From Chloroflexota bacterium (GTDB lineage Bacteria > Chloroflexota > Limnocylindria > Limnocylindrales > CSP1-4), in the NCBI GenBank assembly GCA_019637815.1, contig JAHBUZ010000029.1:1-45735 (forward strand): DNA of 45,735 nucleotides, written 5' to 3'. The translations under genes and the position numbers were made by a program. Of the stretch, positions 1 through 7,012 are shown in pieces. The first letter of the stretch is position 1; each line of letters opens with the position of its first letter. The notes beneath the pieces are model-generated. The model was not told where the DNA came from and did not search any database. It worked only from the letters and a program-made list of their open reading frames with translations.

Positions 1-100
1 CGGTACGCCACGCTGCATGAGACGTCAGCGCTGCCCGGAAGTCATCGGTGCCCGAACGGATGGCCCGGCCGGGGCCGTCGCCGCATCACGTTCCCGCCCG

Positions 101-1579
101 TCAGCCCGGCTCGGCCTGGGGTCGTCCGTCAGCGCGGCGCGACCCAGCCGGTATGGGCCAGGGCGCGAGCGTGTTGATGTCCTTCACGAGCTTGGTGCCG
201 GCGGAGGTGCCGTCGCTCTTCCACAGCTCGTTGCCACGCGTGCCGTCATCCGCCACGAAATACAGCGTGCTCCCGATCCTGACGATCTCATTGGGGCCGG
301 AGCCTTCGCTGCCAGGAAGGATGTCCTTGACCCGCTTGGTACCCGCGGACGTGCCGTTGGTCCTCCAGAGCTCGTAGTCGTTCGCGCTGTTGGTGGCGCG
401 GAAGTACAGCTTGCCGCCCATGACGATGAGCTCCGACGGGGACGAGCTACCGCCGCCCGGTCGGATGTTCTTCACCCGCTTGGTGCCGGCGCTGGTGCCG
501 TTGGTCTTCCAGAGCTCCTTGCCACTGGTGCCGTCCTCGGCGGAGAAGTACACCGATCCGCCCATCCCGACGAACGACGACGGATACGAGCTGCTGCTGC
601 CGGGCCGGATGTTCTTCACCCGCTTGGTGCCGGCCTTGGTGCCGTTGCTCTTCCACAGCTCCTCGCCGGTGCCATCGTCGCCGACGAAGTACAGCGTGTC
701 CTTGATGGCAGCCAGCCCATACGGGTTGAGACCCTCGTCGCCCGGGCGGGCGTCCTTGACGAGCTTCGTGCCCGCGGATGTGCCGTTGCTCTTCCACAGC
801 TCCACGCCGTGGGTGCCATCGTTCGCCGTGAAGTACAGCGTGTTGCCCACCTTCGTGAGGTACGTGGGAGACGAGTCGCCGCTGCCGGGTCGGATGTTCT
901 TGACCCGCTTCGTGCCGGCGGACGTGCCGTTGCTCTTCCAGAGCTCACGGCCACTCGTGCCATCGTTCGCCGCGAAGTACAGGGTCTTGCCGACGCTCGC
1001 AAGGTCAGAGGGATCGGAGGAGCCATTGGGATCGATGTCCTTGACGCGCTTGGTCCCGGCGGCGGTGCCATCGGACTTCCAGAGCTCATGGCCACTGGAG
1101 CCATCGTCCGCGGTGAAGTACAGCGTGTTCCCGATGGCGACGAGGTCAGTGGGATACGAATCCCCGCTCGGGTTGATGTCCTTGACGAGCTTCGTGCCCC
1201 CGGATGTCCCGTTGCTCTTCCACAGCTCCGCGCCATGCGTGCCATCGTCGGCCACGAAGAACAGCGTCGAGCCGACGGCGGTCAGCTGTTCGGGGTAGGA
1301 GCTCCCGCCTGGCCGGATGTTCTTGACCCGCTTGGTCCCGGCCTTGGTGCCATCGGACTTCCACAGCTCCACACCGCTCGTGCCATCGTCGGCCGCGAAG
1401 TACAGGATGCGACCCACCGCGGTGAGGCGGAAGGGATCCGAACCCTTGGTGGGCGATGCCGCACTCGCGACGGGTGTCAGTAGTCCTGTGACCGCCAGGC
1501 ACGAGGCCATGGCCGTGGCGAACGCGCGCCGGCTCGGGCGACGCCGATGCGTCGGCATGGTGACCGCCATGTGGATCAT
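101..1579 (-). CDS. Secreted ELWxxDGT-repeat protein (paralogue 1)
   Basis: A 492-residue exported protein built from nine repeats of about 45-50 residues, each carrying ELWKS(D/N)GTxxGTKxVKDI and a YFxADDGT segment. Such repeats are known in secreted bacterial proteins with predicted beta-propeller or hyalin-like folds; the ligand is unknown. The start is the ATG at 1579 because GGAGG lies 6 nt upstream; a GTG 21 nt earlier is open but lies before that ribosome site. The N-terminus has paired arginines (PSRRAFATAM), a hydrophobic run and a VASAAS cleavage site, so Sec or Tat export is plausible. There is no C-terminal anchor. It lies 58 nt downstream of a close paralogue on the same strand and probably shares its transcript. 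The last 20 or so residues differ from the paralogue. Confidence 0.85.
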   Translation of the reverse strand: MIHMAVTMPTHRRRPSRRAFATAMASCLAVTGLLTPVASAASPTKGSDPFRLTAVGRILYFAADDGTSGVELWKSDGTKAGTKRVKNIRPGGSSYPEQLTAVGSTLFFVADDGTHGAELWKSNGTSGGTKLVKDINPSGDSYPTDLVAIGNTLYFTADDGSSGHELWKSDGTAAGTKRVKDIDPNGSSDPSDLASVGKTLYFAANDGTSGRELWKSNGTSAGTKRVKNIRPGSGDSSPTYLTKVGNTLYFTANDGTHGVELWKSNGTSAGTKLVKDARPGDEGLNPYGLAAIKDTLYFVGDDGTGEELWKSNGTKAGTKRVKNIRPGSSSSYPSSFVGMGGSVYFSAEDGTSGKELWKTNGTSAGTKRVKNIRPGGGSSSPSELIVMGGKLYFRATNSANDYELWRTNGTSAGTKRVKDILPGSEGSGPNEIVRIGSTLYFVADDGTRGNELWKSDGTSAGTKLVKDINTLAPWPIPAGSRRADGRPQAEPG

Positions 1580-1637
1580 GAGGACCTCCGAACTGGGCAC
1601 AGCGCCACCGGGTGGGGATGCTCGGGCGGAGCGCGGG

Positions 1638-3074
1638 TCAGGTCCCGGGCGGCGTGGTGTTGATGTCCCTCACGAGCTTGGTGCCGGCGGAGGTGCCGTT
1701 GCTCTTCCACAGCTCGCTGCCGTGCGTGCCATCGTCGGCGACGAAGTACAGCGTGCTCCCGATCCTCACGATCTCATTGGGAGAGGAGCCCCCGGCCCCG
1801 GGTCGGATGTTCCTGACCCGGTTGGTACCCGCGGACGTGCCGTCGCTCTTCCAGAGCTCCCTGCCACTGGCGCCGTCATCCGCGTTGAAGTACAGGGTCT
1901 TGCCGATGACGACAAGGCTCAACGGTGACGAGCTGCCACCGCCCGGTCGGATGTTCTTCACCCGCTTGGTGCCGGCATTCGTGCCGTCGGTCTTCCAGAG
2001 CTCCCTGCCACTGGCGCCGTCATCTGCCGCGAAGTACACCGATCCGGACATCCCGACGATGCCTGTTGGAGCGGAGTCACCAGCGCCCGGGTTGATGTCC
2101 TTCACCCGCCTGGTGCCAGCACTGGTGCCGTTGCTCTTCCACAGCTCCCCGCCACTGGTGCCATCGTTGGCCGAGTGATACAGCGTGTTCTTGACAGCGA
2201 CCGGCCCACCCACGACGAGTCCGCCAGGACCCGGCACGGCATCCTTGACGAGCGTCGTGCCCGCGGACGTGCCGTCGCTCTTCCATAGCTCGAAGCCGCG
2301 CGTGCCGTCGTCCGCGAAGAAGAACAGCCTGTTGCCCACCTTCGTGAGGGCGACGGGACCGGAGCCCGCGGCGCCGGGTCGGATGTTCCTGACCCGCTTG
2401 GTGCCCGCGGAGGTGCCGTCGCTCTTCCAGAGCTCCCGGCCACTCGAGCCGTCGTCCGCGTGGAAGTACAGGGTCTTGCCCATGACGATGATCTCGCCGG
2501 GACTGGAACCATCGGCGCCGGGTCGGATGTTCTTGACCCGCTTGGTCCCGGCCGCGGTGCCGTCGGACTTCCACAGCTCATGGCCACTGGAGCCATCGGT
2601 CGCAGAGAAGTAGAGCGTGTTCCCGATGGCGGCGAAGTCAGTGGGAAAGGAGCCCCCGCTGGGGTTGATGTCCTTGACGAGCTTCGTGCCGGCGGATGTC
2701 CCGTTGCTCGTCCACAGCTCCACGCCGTGGGTGCCATCGTCCGCCACGAAGAACAGCGTCGAGCCGACGGCGGTCAGCCGTTGGGGATCCGAGCCCTCGG
2801 CACCGGGTCGGATGTTCTTGACCCGCTTGGTCCCGGCCTTGGTGCCATCGGACTTCCACAGCTCTCGGCCACTCGAGCCGTCGTCCCCGTTGAAGTACAG
2901 GGTCTTGCCCACGACAGTGAAGAATCGGGGATCCGAGCCCTGGGTGGGCGATGCCGCGCTGGCGACCGGTGTCAGCAGTCCGGTGACCGCCAGACACGAG
3001 ACCATGGCCATGGCGAACGCTCGTCGACTTGGACGAGGCCGACGCGTCGGCACGGTGACCGCCAGGTGGATCAT
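1638..3074 (-). CDS. Secreted ELWxxDGT-repeat protein (paralogue 2)
   Basis: A 478-residue exported protein with nine ELWKS(D/N)GTxAGT repeats. Its leader is nearly identical to that of the downstream paralogue (RRAFAMAMVSCLAVTGLL, then VASAAS). The reading frame stays open to 3782, but that extension is the antisense of the divergent Lys/Ala-rich gene. The ATG at 3074 is chosen because GGAGG sits 6 nt before it and the signal peptide follows. The two copies arose by tandem duplication: leader, ribosome site and repeat number are conserved while individual repeats differ. Function is unknown; a surface or extracellular beta-propeller role is inferred from the repeat type only. Confidence 0.85.
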   Translation of the reverse strand: MIHLAVTVPTRRPRPSRRAFAMAMVSCLAVTGLLTPVASAASPTQGSDPRFFTVVGKTLYFNGDDGSSGRELWKSDGTKAGTKRVKNIRPGAEGSDPQRLTAVGSTLFFVADDGTHGVELWTSNGTSAGTKLVKDINPSGGSFPTDFAAIGNTLYFSATDGSSGHELWKSDGTAAGTKRVKNIRPGADGSSPGEIIVMGKTLYFHADDGSSGRELWKSDGTSAGTKRVRNIRPGAAGSGPVALTKVGNRLFFFADDGTRGFELWKSDGTSAGTTLVKDAVPGPGGLVVGGPVAVKNTLYHSANDGTSGGELWKSNGTSAGTRRVKDINPGAGDSAPTGIVGMSGSVYFAADDGASGRELWKTDGTNAGTKRVKNIRPGGGSSSPLSLVVIGKTLYFNADDGASGRELWKSDGTSAGTNRVRNIRPGAGGSSPNEIVRIGSTLYFVADDGTHGSELWKSNGTSAGTKLVRDINTTPPGT

Positions 3075-3182
3075 GAAGACCTCCGAACTGGGCACACCCG
3101 GGCGACTCCCGGATCGGCGGACTCTGGCGCCCGATCCGTCGGCTGTCAAGGAATCGTGCTCGTCCGGGGATGACCGTGGCGC

Positions 3183-3188
3183 TACCAT
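3183..3188 (+). promoter_or_regulatory. -10-like TACCAT of the Lys/Ala-rich protein gene
   Basis: TACCAT lies 7 nt before an in-frame GTG at 3196, matching the TANNNT-N6/7-start pattern of other genes here. It suggests a leaderless transcript starting at the GTG rather than at the ATG at 3187, which overlaps the hexamer. Confidence 0.45.
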
Positions 3189-3195
3189 GCGGTCG

Positions 3196-3831
3196 GTGAG
3201 GGACGATCTGGTATCCAGGGTGGCCGAGGCGGTCGTCGACGTGGTGCGGGACATGATCGCGCCCGAGCCGAAGCCCAAGCGCAAGGCCAGGGCCAAGCCG
3301 AAGGCAGCATCGAAGTCGACCCCGAAGGCGAAGGCCAAGGCGACCCCGAAGGCTGCGGCCAAGCCGAAGGCGAAGGCCAAGGCGACATCGACGTCGAAGG
3401 CCACCGCCAAGTCGAACGCGAAGTCGACCGCCAAGGCGAAGCCGAAGGCTGCGGCGAAGGCGAAGCCGAAGGTGGCATCGAAGTCGACCGCAAAGGCGAA
3501 GGCGACGACCGCTGCGAAACCAACGGCAGCCGCGAAGCCGAAGGCGAAGGCGACCGCCAAGACAGCGGCCAAGCCGGCATCGAAGTCGAAGGCAGCATCG
3601 ACGCGGACCACCAAGACGAAGGCAAAGACTACCGCGAAGCCGACCACCAAAGCGAAGACCGCCACCAAGCCGAAGGCCAAGGCTGCGGCGAAGTCGACCG
3701 CAACGCCGACGGCGAAGTCGAGGAGCAAGGCCGCCGCCGCGGGCAAGTCGAAGACGAAGGCAGGGGCGAAGCCGGTCGCCAAGGCAGCGGCGACGCCGAA
3801 GAAGACGAAGACCTCTTCGAAACGGCCCTGA
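3196..3831 (+). CDS. Lys/Ala-rich histone H1-like protein
   Basis: About 211 residues: a short acidic/hydrophobic N-terminal helix (VRDDLVSRVAEAVVDVVRDMI) followed by roughly 185 residues of almost pure Lys, Ala, Pro, Ser and Thr in KPKA/KAKA/KSTAK units. This composition resembles bacterial H1-like and AlgP-type DNA-binding tails, so nucleoid or polyanion binding is inferred. There is no export signal. The start is GTG 3196 or ATG 3187, in the same frame; the -10-like TACCAT favours the GTG. It is divergent from the ELWxxDGT pair and ends just before a convergent Uma2 gene. The repetitive DNA makes the length prone to slippage. Confidence 0.7.
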   Translation: MRDDLVSRVAEAVVDVVRDMIAPEPKPKRKARAKPKAASKSTPKAKAKATPKAAAKPKAKAKATSTSKATAKSNAKSTAKAKPKAAAKAKPKVASKSTAKAKATTAAKPTAAAKPKAKATAKTAAKPASKSKAASTRTTKTKAKTTAKPTTKAKTATKPKAKAAAKSTATPTAKSRSKAAAAGKSKTKAGAKPVAKAAATPKKTKTSSKRP

Positions 3832-3853
3832 CGCGGTCGGGCGCGATCTCGCG

Positions 3854-4372
3854 CTACATCGGCCAGTCGATGGCAGTGGCGAGCTCGGCGCTCGTGATGC
3901 CCAGGAGCGTGCTCCCATCAGCGGCTTCGAACCCGGTCGCACCGCGTGTGAACCACTCCACGGTCCGCTGGAGCGGATCCACGATCAGCATCTCCTCGAT
4001 ACCGGCGCGGAAGAAGAAGTCGGTCTTCGCACGACTCTCGTCGTCGGGTGACACGACCTCCACCACGATCGCAGCGCTCGGGTTCCAGACGACATCCTCG
4101 AGCACGTGGAAGTACGCACGATCCGGTACCCGGAAGTCCATCGGGCCGCCGATGTTGCAGGCGGTCGTGCCCGTCAGGCCCGCCCGCTGCGCGATGGGGC
4201 GCAGGATCCACCCGAGCTGGTCATCGACATGGCCGTGCCGGTTGCTCGGTGCCGCTGCCACGTGGTACACGCCCTCCCAGACCTCGTCATGGAGGTCCTG
4301 GCCGCGGGCCTTCCGCTGCGCGAGCCAGTCCTCGACGATGGGCGGCGGGTCCATCACGAACGTCGTTCGCAT
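3854..4372 (-). CDS. Uma2-family (DUF820) PD-(D/E)XK-fold protein
   Basis: A 172-residue soluble protein of the Uma2/DUF820 family, which shares the restriction-endonuclease-like fold; the cellular role of the family is unknown. Visible landmarks are an N-terminal EVWEGVYHV strand, the D..VV..PSAAIVVEVVSPDDESRAKTDFF core (E and D in the nuclease-like acidic positions, then K) and the usual GIEEMLIVDP strand. The ATG at 4372 is supported by TAGGAT 6 nt upstream, implying a leaderless start. It is convergent with the Lys/Ala-rich gene and divergent from the ACT-domain gene. Confidence 0.8.
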   Translation of the reverse strand: MRTTFVMDPPPIVEDWLAQRKARGQDLHDEVWEGVYHVAAAPSNRHGHVDDQLGWILRPIAQRAGLTGTTACNIGGPMDFRVPDRAYFHVLEDVVWNPSAAIVVEVVSPDDESRAKTDFFFRAGIEEMLIVDPLQRTVEWFTRGATGFEAADGSTLLGITSAELATAIDWPM

Positions 4373-4378
4373 GCGGGC

Positions 4379-4384
4379 ATCCTA
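4379..4384 (-). promoter_or_regulatory. -10-like TAGGAT upstream of the Uma2-family gene
   Basis: TAGGAT is spaced 6 nt from the ATG at 4372; no Shine-Dalgarno fits in between. It is part of the leaderless-start pattern in this window. Confidence 0.45.
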
Positions 4385-4459
4385 GCGGGCAGGTCGTACC
4401 GCACTCGTACGGCTCCCTTACTCCGCTCTTGCGGGGCCCCGCGTCGTGCGCGCTCGGGG

Positions 4460-4465
4460 TACGAT
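4460..4465 (+). promoter_or_regulatory. -10-like TACGAT upstream of the ACT-domain gene
   Basis: TACGAT ends 7 nt before the ATG at 4473, so transcription would begin at or next to the start codon. Confidence 0.45.
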
Positions 4466-4472
4466 CGGGGTC

Positions 4473-4994
4473 ATGACCGACCTCGTCCTGACGCTCATCG
4501 GTCCTGACCGGCCGGGTATCGTCGACTCCGTCGCGGAGACCGTCGCCGCCCACCAGGGGAACTGGCTCGGCAGCCGGATGGCCCACCTCGCCGGCAAGTT
4601 CGCGGGCGTCCTGTCCGTGGAGGTCCCGGACGACCAGGCGGCCGCCCTGGAGACCGCGCTCGGCCGCCTCGGCATCGACGGACTCACCATCGTCGTGGAG
4701 CGCAGTGATGGTGCGGCAGGCCCCGGCCTGCGTGACCTGCGCATCGAGCTGCTGGGTCTCGACCGACCCGGCCTGGTGCGCGAGGTCTCCGCGCTCCTCG
4801 CGGCGCACGGGGTCAACGTCGAGGAGCTGGCGACGGACCGGGTCGCGGCGGCGCACTCGGGGGACCTGATGTTCCGCGCCGAGATCCGCGTGGGCCTGCC
4901 GCCGACCGTGGACGTGGGGACCATCCGCGAGGGCCTCGAACGCATCGCCGATGACCTGATGGTCGAGATCCGTCTCGCCGAGCCGAACGTCTGA
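4473..4994 (+). CDS. Double ACT-domain protein, GcvR-like
   Basis: A 173-residue cytoplasmic protein made of two ACT domains. The first begins LVLTLIGPDRPGIVDSVAE and the second LRIELLGLDRPGLVREVSALL; both carry the (D)RPG(I/L)V turn that usually contacts an amino-acid effector. This is the layout of GcvR, the glycine-cleavage repressor cofactor, but no gcv gene is nearby, so the target is uncertain. The ATG at 4473 is preferred over an upstream in-frame start because TACGAT lies 7 nt before it and the ACT fold begins right after. It is the first gene of a plus-strand run. Confidence 0.75.
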   Translation: MTDLVLTLIGPDRPGIVDSVAETVAAHQGNWLGSRMAHLAGKFAGVLSVEVPDDQAAALETALGRLGIDGLTIVVERSDGAAGPGLRDLRIELLGLDRPGLVREVSALLAAHGVNVEELATDRVAAAHSGDLMFRAEIRVGLPPTVDVGTIREGLERIADDLMVEIRLAEPNV

Positions 4995-5040
4995 CGGATA
5001 CGACACCCGGACCCGCCGCCCGAGCGCCGAGCCGCACACG

Positions 5041-5775
5041 ATGAGCGGCCACGCGCTGTCGACCCCCATCGACTCGCCCGACATGACCGACGCGTACCTG
5101 GCGATGCTCCGCGACATCGGTGCTGCCGCGGGGCGCATGGGCGATCGACCGCTCACCTCCCATTGGCCGCTCGCGGGCGCCCGCTATCGACCCGGTGGCC
5201 TGCTCGTGATCGGCCACGCGGTGTTCGGCTGGATCCCCGAGTGGCAGGCCGCCGACGTTGCGACCGAGACAGGTGCACGCGAGGTGCTGTCCGCCTCCCG
5301 CGCCGCCATCGAGGGTGATGACCCGATGGCCTGGATCACCACCGCGCGAGCCCGTTCGTCCCCCTTCTGGCGTGTGGTCCGGGACGTGGTGGATGGACTC
5401 ACGCCGGAGGGTCCGCCGTGGTACTCACGCATCGCCTGGACGACCCTCTACCCGGTGGCCCCCAACGCGCCGAAGGGCAACCCGACGCCGGACCAGTGCG
5501 ATGTCCAGCGGCCCGCTGCCACGCGCTTCCTGGCCGCGACCATCGAGGTGCTCGATCCGTCGGTCGTGCTGGTGCTGGGTGGCGGCTTCTGGTGGGGCTA
5601 CCGTGATGGCCTGGCCCTGGATCTCGAGCCCGCCGAGCGGCCACTGTTCGAGGTCGGTGTGGTGGACGGTCGTCGATGGATCGCCGGCTGGCACCCGGGT
5701 GGCGCGAACCGTCGCCACTGGCTCGCGGACCGATACGCCGCGCACATCCTGGGGATGCTGGCGGACCTGCGCTGA
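5041..5775 (+). CDS. Uncharacterised protein, possible uracil-DNA-glycosylase-like fold
   Basis: A 244-residue soluble protein I cannot assign with certainty. The order of its motifs recalls the uracil-DNA glycosylase superfamily: GGLLVIGHAVFGW (residues 52-64, first strand with a G-x-A-like turn), AWTTLYPVAP plus NPTP and C153 (132-153), a buried strand VVLVLGGGFWW (175-185) and GWHPGG (216-221) where the family has its HP loop. The usual water-activating Asp/Asn is not obvious, so it may be inactive or a different fold. The start at 5041 is an ATG without a strong ribosome site; an internal ATG at 5083 is possible. It sits 46 nt after the ACT gene in the same direction. Confidence 0.55.
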   Translation: MSGHALSTPIDSPDMTDAYLAMLRDIGAAAGRMGDRPLTSHWPLAGARYRPGGLLVIGHAVFGWIPEWQAADVATETGAREVLSASRAAIEGDDPMAWITTARARSSPFWRVVRDVVDGLTPEGPPWYSRIAWTTLYPVAPNAPKGNPTPDQCDVQRPAATRFLAATIEVLDPSVVLVLGGGFWWGYRDGLALDLEPAERPLFEVGVVDGRRWIAGWHPGGANRRHWLADRYAAHILGMLADLR

Positions 5776-5937
5776 CACGCGTCCCGGGCTCCCCGCGTGT
5801 CCTGCGCTGGGACACCTGACCGCTGCGGAGCACCTGTGAGGCGCCCGACTTGCCCTGCCCGATACCATGAGAGGCCCGTGAGCCCGCATCGACCTGCGGC
5901 CCGGGGATCTCGTCCTCGTCGCAGCAGGAGAGCCGCC

Positions 5938-6897
5938 ATGCGTCTCGGCCGCCCACGTTCGCTTCCCGCCCTCGCGCTCGGCGCACTGCTCGGCGGGATC
6001 GTGCCGACCGGGGTCGTTGCCCAGGAGGCCCAGCCTGCTCCCTTCTGTGACCTGCTGACCGCGGACGAGGTGGCGGCGACACTGGGCTTCACACCGACCA
6101 TCTCGAACAGCGCGGCTCGGATGTGCTTCTACTCGCACGGCGATCCGACCCAGGCGGACTGGATCCAGTTCTACACCTCGGCGTCCCAGGACCGTATCGA
6201 GGACCATCGCGCGCAGGTGGAGGGTGGCTCGGACACCGAGGTCAGCGGCCGACCCGCGTTCGCCAGGACCGATGGCCGGTCCTCGATCCTGTGGATCCAG
6301 GAGGGCGACCAGCTCCGGCTGACGTTCGAGATCATGGGCGCGCTCGATGAGTCGATCGACGCTGCGTCCGCGCTGGTGCAGCTGGCGAACATCGCCCTGC
6401 CACGCATCGATGAGCGGACGGTTCCCCCGTTCACCCAGGATGCTGGGCTCGAGTCCCTCTTCCCGGAACGGATCGGCGAGACGCCCCTGACGGTCCAGTC
6501 GATGGGCGCCCGGGACCTGATGGCGGGAGGCGACGTCCCGCAGACGTTCCTGGACCTGCTCTCGGCACACGGGCGATCGATCGAGGACGTCACGGTGGCA
6601 TTCACGTCCGCGTACGACGCCGAGAGCGCCGCCATGATCCTCATCAGCGCGATCCGGGTCCAGGGTGTCGACATGCCATCGGTCGCGGATGAGATGCGAG
6701 TCGTGCTCCTGAGCGAGGAGAGCCCGGATTCCATCCAGTCCCCCGGAGAGGTCGCCGGCAAGGTGGTCACCATCGTGTCCCCCTACGAGGACGCCCCGGA
6801 GGAGGAGCGGCAATACACGTACGCATCCGGCGATGTGCTCTGGCTCGTGGTCGCGACCGAGCCGGCCCTCACGGAGATCTTCACGCACCTGCCCTGA
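5938..6897 (+). CDS. Secreted protein with a DUF3558-like N-terminal segment
   Basis: A 319-residue exported protein of unknown function. The ATG at 5938 is well supported: AGGAG lies 7 nt upstream and a signal peptide follows (MRLGRPRSLPALALGALLGG to VVAQEA). The mature part starts with CDLLTADEVAATLGF and contains MCFYS, the paired-cysteine pattern seen in DUF3558-like actinobacterial exported proteins (family link inferred). A second globular half (about residues 170-315) has no motif I recognise. TACCAT at 5863-5868 is a possible -10 element giving a leader of about 65 nt. It is convergent with dnaE2. Confidence 0.7.
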   Translation: MRLGRPRSLPALALGALLGGIVPTGVVAQEAQPAPFCDLLTADEVAATLGFTPTISNSAARMCFYSHGDPTQADWIQFYTSASQDRIEDHRAQVEGGSDTEVSGRPAFARTDGRSSILWIQEGDQLRLTFEIMGALDESIDAASALVQLANIALPRIDERTVPPFTQDAGLESLFPERIGETPLTVQSMGARDLMAGGDVPQTFLDLLSAHGRSIEDVTVAFTSAYDAESAAMILISAIRVQGVDMPSVADEMRVVLLSEESPDSIQSPGEVAGKVVTIVSPYEDAPEEERQYTYASGDVLWLVVATEPALTEIFTHLP

Positions 6898-6927
6898 GGC
6901 TCTCGGGCGTCGTGGTCTGGGCGCCGC

Positions 6928-6949
6928 CCGCGGAGTGCCCGGTCCGCGG
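6928..6949. terminator. Inverted repeat between convergent genes
   Basis: CCGCGGA and TCCGCGG form a 7-bp GC-only stem around an 8-nt loop, in the 115-nt gap between the secreted protein gene and the 3' end of dnaE2. There is no T-run, so it is a stem-loop candidate only, possibly working for both strands. Confidence 0.35.
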
Positions 6950-7012
6950 ATGCGATGTGTCGCTGGCGGGTGGGCCGGGGTGGGGGCCAGGGATCCCGGG
7001 GCCGTGACGCCC

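Noticed and set aside
17..1483. Plus-strand 488-codon open frame opposite the ELWxxDGT gene
   Set aside because: It is the antisense of a repeat protein; its periodic Leu/Val/Ala pattern mirrors the repeats and it has no ribosome site or domain.
3075..3782. N-terminal extension of the second ELWxxDGT protein
   Set aside because: It is antisense to the Lys/Ala-rich gene (Phe/Ala/Val-rich as a result), and a good ribosome site plus signal peptide place the start at 3074.
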